A program made the position numbers and the translations under genes. A DNA stretch of 64,000 nucleotides from Paraburkholderia madseniana (GTDB taxonomy: Bacteria; Pseudomonadota; Gammaproteobacteria; Burkholderiales; Burkholderiaceae): assembly GCF_009690905.1 (NCBI RefSeq), contig NZ_VOSW01000043.1, forward strand, positions 1 to 64,000, written 5' to 3'. The notes under the pieces were generated by a model. It made no database searches. It was not told where the DNA came from and worked only from the letters and a program-made list of their open reading frames with translations. Positions 35,458 to 43,457 of this stretch are shown here, in pieces; the first letter of the stretch is position 1, and each line of letters starts with the position of its first letter.

Positions 35458-36186
35458 ATGAATGAGCCAATTCCTGCGCAGGTAGCGTTTGAAAGCCTGG
35501 CATCGACGATTCCAGACATCGACTTCACGGATTGCACCGCTACGGCGCTAGTCGTGGTCGACGTTCAGTACAGCGACGCCGCAGCCGACCGTGGCTGGGT
35601 CAAGGCATGCGAAGCGATAGAACCCGGTTCGATGCATTACTACCTCGAAAGGCTCGAGCGCACGACCATTCCTGCAATTCGCACGTTGCTCGATGCCTTT
35701 CGTCGAATGGGAAGACCGGTCATTCACCTTGCAATTGGGTCGGCGTATCGAGATATGCGTGATTGCCCGATACGGTTTCGCGAATGGTCGCGCATGCTGG
35801 AAAGGGCCAGTGGCATCGAGGACTTATGGTGGACGGAAAATCCGGACTATGCGTTCCGCGAGGAGGTCGCCCCTCTGGATGGAGAGACTGTGATTCGCAA
35901 GACCACGCAAGGTGCGTTTAACGGTAGTGAAATGCAGAATGTCCTGGATCGTATGGGGATCAAAAATCTGGTATTCACTGGGGTGGTGACGAGTTGCTGC
36001 GTCGAGACGACAGCACGGGATGCTGCAGACCGGGGTTTCGGCTGCGCGCTGGTTTCAGACGCTTGCGCCGATTGCGATCCGGTCATGCATGATGCTGCGC
36101 TGTCTAACTTCGGGCTTTACTTCGGCAAGATTGTGCCCACTGCGGATGACCTCGTCAGGACGTTGACCGAGAAGGGACGCATGTAG
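35458..36186 (+). CDS. Isochorismatase-fold cysteine hydrolase
   Basis: A 242-residue cysteine hydrolase. The triad is Asp35 (VVVDVQY), Lys148 (IRKTTQGAF) and Cys181 (GVVTSCCVETT). Unlike the YcaC-like protein at 30456 it has an additional N-terminal segment and a central acidic insertion (EDLWWTENPDYAFREE), as in nicotinamidase, N-carbamoylsarcosine or ureidoacrylate-hydrolase relatives. It is preceded by the terminator at 35194 and stands alone; no operon partner helps with the substrate. Confidence 0.88.
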   Translation: MNEPIPAQVAFESLASTIPDIDFTDCTATALVVVDVQYSDAAADRGWVKACEAIEPGSMHYYLERLERTTIPAIRTLLDAFRRMGRPVIHLAIGSAYRDMRDCPIRFREWSRMLERASGIEDLWWTENPDYAFREEVAPLDGETVIRKTTQGAFNGSEMQNVLDRMGIKNLVFTGVVTSCCVETTARDAADRGFGCALVSDACADCDPVMHDAALSNFGLYFGKIVPTADDLVRTLTEKGRM

Positions 36187-36354
36187 CTGATAACCGTGTC
36201 CGCAAATGCGGCACCCGGGGCGAACAACTCGGCCACCATTCGGCGCCAAGCGCGTTGCCGGCTCGTGCAACTAGCGCGTACGGCAGAACCGACAGTAGCC
36301 GCAGCAAACCGAGCAGCAGCCGATAACCGAGACTTTTCATGCTTACACCTGTTG

Positions 36355-36696
36355 TCAGTGGATACATTGATGACCACGCAGTTCGAGGTGCAACTGGACC
36401 AGCCACGCAAACGGGCAGTCATCGGCAATCGATGCTACGAGATCGTGCTTCCCGATCAGTTGAACCTTATGCGCGAGCCTCGCTGCGTCGAACGCTTGCC
36501 GCGCACGCCAGCGCAGCGCCAGCATGATCACGGCGCCGAGCAGAAAAATGCTGCCCTGGTAAGGCAATGTAGGCGTGCCGTCGTCGAGCAGGCCGAGCAG
36601 CGATGCGAGACTGACGCACGGGACGATCGCGATAACTGTCGAAACCGAAAAGAGCACGAGGTTGGCGCGCAGTGCGGTCGCAGTACTGGCTTTCAT
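36355..36696 (-). CDS. Small membrane protein, function unknown
   Basis: A 113-residue protein, MKASTATALRANLVLFSVSTVIAIV..., started at 36696 with GGGAGC upstream. Two hydrophobic segments (VLFSVSTVIAIVPCVSLASLLGLL and GSIFLLGAVIMLALRW) are followed by a soluble C-terminal part with several His. No family recognised. Lone orientation opposite to the preceding hydrolase. It may be real, but evidence is limited to the ribosome site and hydrophobic pattern. Confidence 0.5.
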   Translation of the reverse strand: MKASTATALRANLVLFSVSTVIAIVPCVSLASLLGLLDDGTPTLPYQGSIFLLGAVIMLALRWRARQAFDAARLAHKVQLIGKHDLVASIADDCPFAWLVQLHLELRGHQCIH

Positions 36697-36802
36697 GGAC
36701 ACGCTCCCACAGTCGGATGAACTCGGCCTTCATACTGGACGCGCATGGCTTACCAGACACTTAACGGTGAGCTGCGCAGACTGTCATGCTTCGGCCATGC
36801 CG

Positions 36803-37528
36803 CTATTGACGTGAGGGATCTGGGTAGTCCGGCAACTTGTCGGAGTCGGCGGATCTCGTCGAGAGCATGTGGCGCCTCTGCAGGTAGAGGTCGCGAGTGA
36901 ACGAATAGGGATCGATCGCGGCCTGTGAAAGCAGGTCCGAGGCGCTTAGAAGATCGGCGCGTTTGCTGACAATACGAGTGCCGGTCACCGACACCTGAAC
37001 GGCAACTGGTGCGGCCGCGAACGGGTTGAGCAGAACGCCTGCCGCGACGTCGCTGACATCCCGCACGCTGCTCGGGCCGAACAACGGCATCACCAGATAT
37101 GGGCCAATCGGTACGCCATAGTGCGCAAGCGTCAGGCCGAAATCCTGATGGTGCTTGGGCAAGCCCGCAGGCGTCGCCCAGTCGATCAGGCCGCCAATCC
37201 CCAAGGTGGAGTTGAACGCAAAGCGCACTACATCCTCGCTCGCGTCTGTCGCTTTCAGTTGCAGCAGGTCATTGGCAAAGTTGCCGATATCGCTGAGATT
37301 GGAAAAGAAATTCCGGACTGCCGTCTGTACGGGCGTCGGCGTTACCTTCTGATAGGCGGTTGCTACTGGTTTGACCGCGTATTTGTCGACCTTGTCGTTG
37401 AACGAGTAGATGGTCCGGTTCATCGGTTCAAGCGGGTCGCCGGCGGTGCGCCCGGGCCCCGTTGCGCATCCCGATGAAAGAAGCACCGTGGTGGCGAGCG
37501 CCAGAGTATTCAGATCGCGCCTTTTCAT
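36803..37528 (-). CDS. mlaA: MlaA/VacJ outer-membrane lipoprotein
   Basis: A 241-residue lipoprotein, started at 37528 (MKRRDLNTLALATTVLLSSGC, lipobox Cys21). The longer frame adds an unsupported 37 residues. DPLEPMNRTIYSFNDKVDKYAVKPVATAY is the diagnostic MlaA opening. Further motifs are FFSNLSDIGNFANDLLQLKA, LGIGGLIDWATPAGLPKHHQDFGLTLAHYGVP and PSSVRD. MlaA sits in the outer membrane with a porin and removes mislocalised phospholipids, passing them to MlaC. The mlaBCDEF genes are not in this window. Confidence 0.93.
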   Translation of the reverse strand: MKRRDLNTLALATTVLLSSGCATGPGRTAGDPLEPMNRTIYSFNDKVDKYAVKPVATAYQKVTPTPVQTAVRNFFSNLSDIGNFANDLLQLKATDASEDVVRFAFNSTLGIGGLIDWATPAGLPKHHQDFGLTLAHYGVPIGPYLVMPLFGPSSVRDVSDVAAGVLLNPFAAAPVAVQVSVTGTRIVSKRADLLSASDLLSQAAIDPYSFTRDLYLQRRHMLSTRSADSDKLPDYPDPSRQ

Positions 37529-37766
37529 CGGGGGACTCCCGGTACAAAAATGACAGAAAAGAGGTACTAGCCATGCAGCGCTGCGGCCGTGGCGAAGGAC
37601 AGTCGATGGGATGGTGCGACCGGAACACTTACCGGCCACTTACTGGCCGCTTGGCAATTACATTGCAGTCCCTTACCGCTAACACTGCATGAATCGTTCT
37701 GATCGAAGCAGACGGCTTCCGGATCAGTGAGTCTTGACGCCGGGCGCACGCACTGTGCACGCGACA

Positions 37767-39122
37767 CTACTCGGTCGGTTTGTACAACAGGATTTCACAT
37801 CCGGGCGTCGTGTCCTTGAAACGGATCGACATGCCGTGCATGCCCGCTACCGCCAGCACAAGGCTCAGGCCGAGCCCGCTGCCGGGCGTGTGACGGCTCG
37901 CTTCACCGCGATAAAAGCGCCGTAGCACCGCTTGCTGTTCGGCGGGTGCGATGCCTGGCCCGTCGTCCGAAACGGTGATGCCCGCGCCGGTCTTGTCGCG
38001 GAACACCTTGATTCGCACATGGCCGCCGTGCGGTGCGAACTTGATGGCGTTTTCCACCAGATTCGCCAGTGCCTCGAATAGCAGGTTCGGATCGCCCTGG
38101 ATCTCAAGCGGCCCCGATACCGTTCGCTGCAATTCGAAGGCGATTTGCTTGTCTTCGGCAGTTGGATCGTAGAATTCGAAGACGTCGTCGGCGACGGCAG
38201 CCAGATCGACCGTTGCGAAACCCGCATGGCGCACGCCGCTTTCGATTTCCGAAATGCGCAGCAGCGCGTTGAAGGTGCGCAGCAGCCCGCTGGTCTCGAT
38301 GATGGTTTCATCGATTGCCGCGCGATACTCCGCTTCGGTTTTGGCGCGCCGCTGCGCACGTTCGAGTCCGCCGAGCATCCGGGTGAGCGGTGTGCGCAGA
38401 TCGTGCGCGATCGCATCGCACACACCCTTGACTTCGTTCATGAGCCGTTCGATTTCGTCGAGCATGCCGTTCACGACGCCTACCAACCGATCCACGTCGT
38501 CCCGTTTCGAATGCATCGGCAAACGCCTGCTGAGATTGCCGGCGACGATTTCTTCGATCGAGGCAGTCACCGCGTCGAGCCGCCGCATGGCCGAAATGCC
38601 GATCAGACCCGCTCCGACCAGGCCGATCACGAGTGTGATCATGGCGGTGGAAAGCAGCGCGTGCAGCAGTTCTTCGTCGAAGTGGTCGAGTTCGCGGGTG
38701 TTCTGGCATTGCAATGCGATGCGGCTATCCGGTACGCGCGCGGCAATGCATCGGCCGGGCGGGTGGCCGGGCAGCTTCGCGAGCCGCATGGAAAACGGCT
38801 GGTCGAACACAGGGATAGCCGGTTGATCGCCCGCGTAGCCGCCGGCAAGATGTTTTCCTGCAGCGTCGAACAGACCGAACGGGCGCTGGTGGCGCGGATC
38901 GAACTGGTTTTGATGTTCGAATCGCGCGACCAGTTCATCCGGCTCTTCGCGTGTCAACTGTGCGTGCTCGCGCATCAGCCAGTCGTCGATGCGTTCCTGT
39001 TCGAAGCCGGTGATTTCGCGGTACAGGTAACCGAACAACAGTATCGCGATCACGCCGAACAGCATCAGGAACAGCGTGGCGAGGCGAAAGCCGGTGGTGC
39101 GATGCAGGTCAGTCAGGCGCAT
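37767..39122 (-). CDS. Two-component sensor histidine kinase
   Basis: A 451-residue membrane sensor. TM1 (about 12-35) and TM2 (about 157-178) flank a periplasmic domain; a HAMP-like segment (180-232) leads to the H box AIAHDLRTPLTRM with phosphoacceptor His240. The N box NLVENAIKFAPHGG, the DDGPGIAP G1 box and GSGLGLSLV G2 box complete an intact ATPase. It overlaps its response regulator gene by 14 bp. The sensor is of the heavy-metal or QseC/PfeS type, and its likely output is the RND efflux operon to the right. The signal is unknown. Confidence 0.93.
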   Translation of the reverse strand: MRLTDLHRTTGFRLATLFLMLFGVIAILLFGYLYREITGFEQERIDDWLMREHAQLTREEPDELVARFEHQNQFDPRHQRPFGLFDAAGKHLAGGYAGDQPAIPVFDQPFSMRLAKLPGHPPGRCIAARVPDSRIALQCQNTRELDHFDEELLHALLSTAMITLVIGLVGAGLIGISAMRRLDAVTASIEEIVAGNLSRRLPMHSKRDDVDRLVGVVNGMLDEIERLMNEVKGVCDAIAHDLRTPLTRMLGGLERAQRRAKTEAEYRAAIDETIIETSGLLRTFNALLRISEIESGVRHAGFATVDLAAVADDVFEFYDPTAEDKQIAFELQRTVSGPLEIQGDPNLLFEALANLVENAIKFAPHGGHVRIKVFRDKTGAGITVSDDGPGIAPAEQQAVLRRFYRGEASRHTPGSGLGLSLVLAVAGMHGMSIRFKDTTPGCEILLYKPTE

Positions 39123-39792
39123 GGAGCATGTACCCCGAACCGCGCACGGTATCGATCATCGGAGCCGTCCCGTCCGGGTCGAGCTTCTTTCTCAGGCGGC
39201 TGATATGCACGTCGATCACATTGGTCCGCTCGTCGAGCCGGTAATCCCACACAGCCTCGAACAGCATGGTGCGGCTCACCACCTGGCCCTCATGCTGCAT
39301 CAGGTATTCGAGCAGCCGGTATTCGCGCGGCAAGAGCGACACCGGACGGCCGGCGCAGCTCACTTCGCGCTTGAGCGGGTCGAGACGCAATGGGCCGACC
39401 TGATATTCCTGCACACCGGGTGCCGCTTCGCGCCGGCGCATCAGCGCGTCGAGCCGTGCGGTCAGCTCGATGAATTCGAACGGCTTGGTCAGATAGTCGT
39501 CGCCGCCGGCGCGCAAGCCGCGCACGCGTTCGTCGACCGCGGACAGGGCGCTCAGAATCAATACCGGCGTGACCACGCCGGCGCTGCGCAACGCCGCCAG
39601 CATGCCGAGCCCTTCGAGGCCACCCGGCAACATGCGATCGAGCACGATGGCGTCATAACTGTTGGCGACCGCGAGCATCAAACCGTCGCGGCCCGTGCTC
39701 GCGGCCTGCACCTTGCAGCCGTGATCGGTGAGCGCTTCAACGATCTCCGCGAGGGTTTGCTCGTCGTCCTCGACGACCAATACATTCGACAT
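39109..39792 (-). CDS. OmpR-family response regulator, cognate of the adjacent kinase
   Basis: A 227-residue response regulator. The receiver domain has the acidic pocket VVEDDE, phosphoacceptor Asp52 (IVLDRMLPGG), the signalling Ser/Ala and Lys (LTKPFEFIELTARLDAL). The C-terminal winged helix has SLLPREYRLLEYLMQHEGQVVSRTMLFEAVWDYRLDERTNVIDVHISRLRKKLD. Immediately upstream of and overlapping the kinase gene. It is divergent from a second OmpR-type regulator, with a 161-bp intergenic region. Confidence 0.93.
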   Translation of the reverse strand: MSNVLVVEDDEQTLAEIVEALTDHGCKVQAASTGRDGLMLAVANSYDAIVLDRMLPGGLEGLGMLAALRSAGVVTPVLILSALSAVDERVRGLRAGGDDYLTKPFEFIELTARLDALMRRREAAPGVQEYQVGPLRLDPLKREVSCAGRPVSLLPREYRLLEYLMQHEGQVVSRTMLFEAVWDYRLDERTNVIDVHISRLRKKLDPDGTAPMIDTVRGSGYMLHAPD

Positions 39793-39910
39793 GCCTTTTT
39801 CCAGAAGTGAGCGCGTGTCGAGCCTGCGCGAACCGCGCCGTTTACACTACGCTCGTACCTGCGATGTCCGCAGTATGCCGCGTGAAGCCGCACAGGCGTT
39901 TCGCGCCAAC

Positions 39911-39927
39911 ATGAAAAAATTTTAATG
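39911..39927. promoter_or_regulatory. AT-rich operator-like site in the divergent regulator region
   Basis: ATGAAAAAATTTTAATG is the reverse complement, with one mismatch, of the site at 40682-40698 in front of the RND operon. Position 27 bp before the second regulator's start. A response-regulator binding site is inferred. Confidence 0.55.
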
Positions 39928-39953
39928 TAAGTCCTCATTGCCTTGATTAGCGC

Positions 39954-40631
39954 ATGCGAGTCCTTCTGATCGAAGACGATACGCGCGCCAGCCATTTTCT
40001 GGCGCGCGGGTTGAGCGAGAGCGGTCTCATTGTCGACGCGGTGGCCGACGGTGCGACCGGTCTCGCGTACGCGCGCGAGGGCATCTACGACGTGATTGTG
40101 ACTGATCGGCTTTTGCCGGCGCTCGATGGCATCGCCCTCGTGCAGCAATTGCGCGCAGGCGGCGATACCACGCCGGTGCTGATGCTGTCCGCGGTCGGCG
40201 GGCTGAACGAGCGCGTGGAGGGCATCCGCGCCGGTTGCGACGACTATCTTGTGAAGCCGTATGCCTTCGTCGAAGTGCTGGCGAGAATCGAGGCGCTTGC
40301 ACGGCGCGCAGATCGCAGCAGGATGAGCGAGAGGCTCGAATGCGCGGATCTGATGCTCGACACGCGGGCGCGAACCGCGACGCGCGGCGGCCGCGATCTA
40401 CGCCTGCAGCACCGCGAATTCCTGTTGCTCGAATGTCTGGCGCGACGCGAAGGGCAGGTCGTCACGCGCAGCATGCTGCTCGAGGCAGCGTGGAATTACG
40501 ATTTCGAACCGCGCGGCAATATCATCGATATGCACATGCATCGCTTGCGGGCGAAGGTGGATCGCGATTTTCCGGTGGCGCTGATTCATACCGTGGTGGG
40601 TGCGGGTTATGTGCTGAACCCGGCACCTTAG
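39954..40631 (+). CDS. Second OmpR-family response regulator
   Basis: A 225-residue regulator with receiver acidic residues (LLIEDDTR), phosphoacceptor Asp51 (VTDRLLPALDG), Lys in DYLVKPYAFVEV, and the winged helix LQHREFLLLECLARREGQVVTRSMLLEAAWNYDFEPRGNIIDMHMHRLRAKVD. No kinase gene follows it directly, and the single kinase nearby belongs to the opposite operon, so it either shares that kinase or is an orphan. It lies 139 bp before the RND operon and is the most probable direct controller. Confidence 0.92.
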   Translation: MRVLLIEDDTRASHFLARGLSESGLIVDAVADGATGLAYAREGIYDVIVTDRLLPALDGIALVQQLRAGGDTTPVLMLSAVGGLNERVEGIRAGCDDYLVKPYAFVEVLARIEALARRADRSRMSERLECADLMLDTRARTATRGGRDLRLQHREFLLLECLARREGQVVTRSMLLEAAWNYDFEPRGNIIDMHMHRLRAKVDRDFPVALIHTVVGAGYVLNPAP

Positions 40632-40681
40632 CAGGTGCTTTGCGGCGACATGGATACGCGCTCCGACGGCGTGTTGCGGCG

Positions 40682-40698
40682 CATTAAATTTTTTTCAT
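40682..40698. promoter_or_regulatory. AT-rich operator-like site before the RND operon
   Basis: CATTAAATTTTTTTCAT, the inverted near-copy of the site at 39911-39927, lies 73 bp before the first efflux gene. Confidence 0.55.
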
Positions 40699-40770
40699 TA
40701 TTGGGCGAAAGCGCCGACAGGACCCGCTGACTACTCTGGCGACATTCCCATGTTGCCGGAGTGTTCTCCA

Positions 40771-42249
40771 ATGTCAGGGCTGTCCCGTCCGGCGCCGTTT
40801 TCGCGCGTCGTCAGTCCTCGTGCGCCTCATCGGGCCCTGCGTGCTGCCGCATGTGCCGCATGCGCACTCGGCGTCGCGGTTCTGGCCGGGTGCTCGCTCG
40901 TGCCGGCCTATCAGCGGCCGGGTGCGCCGCTCGCGCAGCGCTTCGACGGCGCGGCGAATGCTTCGCTCGCCGATACCGTTCCCGTCAGGAGCGGCTGGTG
41001 GCGCGAATATCACGACCCCGCGCTCGATGCGCTGGTCGATCGCAGTCTGCGCAACAACTTCACGCTGGCGTCCGCGATTGCGAGCGTCGAACAGGCGCGC
41101 GGCAACGCCGAGAAAGCCGGCGCGCCGCAGTATCCGTCGCTCTCGCTCGGCGCCACCTTCGACCGCGCTCACCAGGGGCGTGGCTCGACCACCAAAACCC
41201 AAAGCCTGTTCGCCGAAGCCAGTTACGAGGTCGACTTCTGGGGCTTTAACGCCGCTAACGCCAGCGCGGCGGACCTGCTCGCGCGCGCATCCGAGTTCGA
41301 TCGCGATACAGTGGCGTTGACGCTGACCGCATCGGTGGCGGACACGTATTTCCAGGTGCAGAGCCTGCGCCGCCGTCTGGCGATCGCACGGTCCATTTCC
41401 GACGATGCCGCGCACATTCTGCAACTGTTGCTCGCGCAACAGGAGGCGGGCGTTGCAACCGAGCTGCAGGTCCAGCAGCAGCGCAATGCGCTCGCCACCT
41501 TCCAGGCGGCGGTCCCGGCGCTGCAACAGCAACTGGACACCAACATCCATGCGCTCGCCGTGCTGGTGGGCACCGCGCCTGAGCAGTTCACGGTCAACGA
41601 CACCGCGCTCGCCGGAATCGCCATTCCCCAGCCGCGTCCGAATCTGCCGGCCAGCCTGCTGGAAACGCGCCCCGATATCCGCTCGAAGGAAGCGCAGTTG
41701 CAGTCGGCTAATGAGAGCGTCGGCGCGGCACGCGCGGCCTTTCTGCCGAACATCGTGCTGACCGCCGACGGCGGGCTCAGCAGCAAGTCCCTTTCGCATT
41801 TTCTGTCGAGTCCGTTTGCGAGCCTCGCCACGTCGCTGGCCGCGCCGCTGTTCGACGGCGGCGCGCTGCACGGTCAGTTGCACGCAAGCCAGGCCGCCGA
41901 AGCCAAGGGCGTCGCCGATTACCGGCAGGCCGTGGTGACTGCGCTGCAGGACGTCGAGGATTCGCTCTCGGCGGCGCAACAGCAGCAGCTCGCGGAAGCC
42001 GCCGACCAGACCGCCGCTGACGCTGCCCGCAAAGCCGCCACGCTCGCGCAAGCCCAATACAAGCTCGGCACCGTCGACTTTCTGACCGTACTCGACGCCC
42101 AACGCACGCTCTATCAAGCCGAAGACACACTGGTGCAGGCGCGGCTCGCGCGCCTCCAAGCGTCGGTGAGCCTGTTTCGCGCGTTCGGCGGCGGCTTCGG
42201 TGTCACCGATAGCGGCACCGCTTCCACTCCTACGCCTTCCCGCTCATGA
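40771..42249 (+). CDS. RND efflux outer-membrane lipoprotein, NodT/OprM family
   Basis: A 492-residue outer-membrane channel lipoprotein. ATG 40771 (MSGLSRP) is chosen over an upstream ATG because GGAG sits 9 bases before it. The lipobox is LAGC with Cys41, followed by SLVPAYQRPGAP. Two long helical repeats with EQARGNAEKAGAPQYPSLSLGA and ATELQVQQQRNAL... and DFLTVLDAQRTLYQAEDTLVQARL identify TolC-like proteins. It overlaps the adaptor gene by 4 bp. Unusual for these operons, the channel is encoded first. Confidence 0.93.
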   Translation: MSGLSRPAPFSRVVSPRAPHRALRAAACAACALGVAVLAGCSLVPAYQRPGAPLAQRFDGAANASLADTVPVRSGWWREYHDPALDALVDRSLRNNFTLASAIASVEQARGNAEKAGAPQYPSLSLGATFDRAHQGRGSTTKTQSLFAEASYEVDFWGFNAANASAADLLARASEFDRDTVALTLTASVADTYFQVQSLRRRLAIARSISDDAAHILQLLLAQQEAGVATELQVQQQRNALATFQAAVPALQQQLDTNIHALAVLVGTAPEQFTVNDTALAGIAIPQPRPNLPASLLETRPDIRSKEAQLQSANESVGAARAAFLPNIVLTADGGLSSKSLSHFLSSPFASLATSLAAPLFDGGALHGQLHASQAAEAKGVADYRQAVVTALQDVEDSLSAAQQQQLAEAADQTAADAARKAATLAQAQYKLGTVDFLTVLDAQRTLYQAEDTLVQARLARLQASVSLFRAFGGGFGVTDSGTASTPTPSRS

Positions 42250-43457
42250 ACCCTGCTGATATTCCGAATCACGAGGCGCCCCGGGCGCGCCGTCGCGCGC
42301 CGCTCGCGGTGGCGTGCGTTGTCCTTGCCTTGATTCTTGGCGCGTGGTTATGGCCGAAGCATCCGGCTGTGAAGCCCGTGGCTGCGGTGCCGGTCAACGC
42401 GGGTCATCCGGTGATCAGCGATTTTCCGATTCGCGTGGTCGCAGTGGGTACGGTCCTCGCACTCAATACTGTGGACGTCAAAGTGCGTGTGGACGGCCAG
42501 TTGCAGCGCGTGGCTTTCACTGAAGGGCAGGATGTGAAGGCAGGGCAGTTGCTCGCGCAACTCGACCAGGGACCGCTCACTGCGCAATTGCATCAGGCGG
42601 AAGCGGCGCAACGCAAGGACCAGGCCTCGCTTGATAACGCGAGGCTCGATCTCGCGCGTTACTCGAAGCTCGTCGGCATTGGCGCGGCGACCACCCAGGC
42701 CGTGGACACCGCGAAGGCGCAAGTCGAAGCGCTCGCCGCCACGGTCGCTGCAGATGCAGCGCTGGTGCAGAGCGATCGCCTGCAACTGAGCTTCACCATG
42801 CTCTTCGCGCCGTTCACAGGCCGTGTGGGCGCGCGCGAAGCCGACATCGGCGCGATCGTGCATCCCACCGACACGACCGGTATCGTCACCGTCACGCAAA
42901 TGGAGCCGATTACCGTGCTGTTCTCCGTGCCGCAAGACGTGCTCCCCGACCTGCTAGCGAATCAGGCGGCCGCGCCGTTGGCGGTGAACGTGACCACGCG
43001 TTCCGGCAGCACCGCGCTCGCCGACGGCACGCTCGTGTTCATCGATAGTACGGTCGATCCCACCACCGGTCAGATCAAACTCAAGGCCTCCTTCACCAAC
43101 AGGGATCGCAAGCTGTGGCCGGGCGAGCTGGTGAATGCGCGCGTGCTGTTGCGTACCGATACGCAGCGGGTCGCCGTGCCGAGCCGCGCGGTGGTGAACA
43201 CGCAGAACGGCACGCAGTTATACGTGATCAACGCGAATGGCACGGCGCAGATGCGTCCGGTGAAAATCGGCGTGACGGTCGACGGAATGACGGAAATTCG
43301 CAGCGGTGTCGCCCTTAAGGATTTGGTCGTGTTTGATGGACAAAGCCGCTTGAACCCAGGCGTGCGCGTGGCGGCGACCACGGTGCCGACAGTAGCCCAG
43401 GCACCGGTCAACGCAGACTCGACGGGCAGCCAGGCCAACCAGGACAATCCGTCATGA
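42246..43457 (+). CDS. RND efflux periplasmic adaptor (membrane fusion protein)
   Basis: A 403-residue adaptor of the MdtA/AcrA type. A signal anchor (LAVACVVLALILGAWLW) precedes the lipoyl and hairpin domains: VKVRVDGQLQRVAFTEGQDVKAGQLLAQLDQ, a helical hairpin (AEAAQRKDQASLDNARLDLARY), and TGRVGAREADIGAIVHPTD, followed by the beta-barrel and membrane-proximal parts. It lacks a lipobox, so it is anchored by the N-terminal helix. ATGA overlaps link it to both neighbours, indicating a single translation-coupled operon. Confidence 0.93.
   Translation: MNPADIPNHEAPRARRRAPLAVACVVLALILGAWLWPKHPAVKPVAAVPVNAGHPVISDFPIRVVAVGTVLALNTVDVKVRVDGQLQRVAFTEGQDVKAGQLLAQLDQGPLTAQLHQAEAAQRKDQASLDNARLDLARYSKLVGIGAATTQAVDTAKAQVEALAATVAADAALVQSDRLQLSFTMLFAPFTGRVGAREADIGAIVHPTDTTGIVTVTQMEPITVLFSVPQDVLPDLLANQAAAPLAVNVTTRSGSTALADGTLVFIDSTVDPTTGQIKLKASFTNRDRKLWPGELVNARVLLRTDTQRVAVPSRAVVNTQNGTQLYVINANGTAQMRPVKIGVTVDGMTEIRSGVALKDLVVFDGQSRLNPGVRVAATTVPTVAQAPVNADSTGSQANQDNPS

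Noticed and set aside
36196..36720. 174-codon plus-strand frame opposite the small membrane protein
   Set aside because: Cys/Arg-rich shadow with no start signal; the minus-strand frame has both hydrophobic segments and a ribosome site.
38145..39203. 352-codon plus-strand frame over the kinase gene
   Set aside because: Shadow of the histidine kinase, not protein-like.
40774..42159. 461-codon minus-strand frame over the efflux channel gene
   Set aside because: GC-driven shadow of the NodT-type lipoprotein gene, no start signal.
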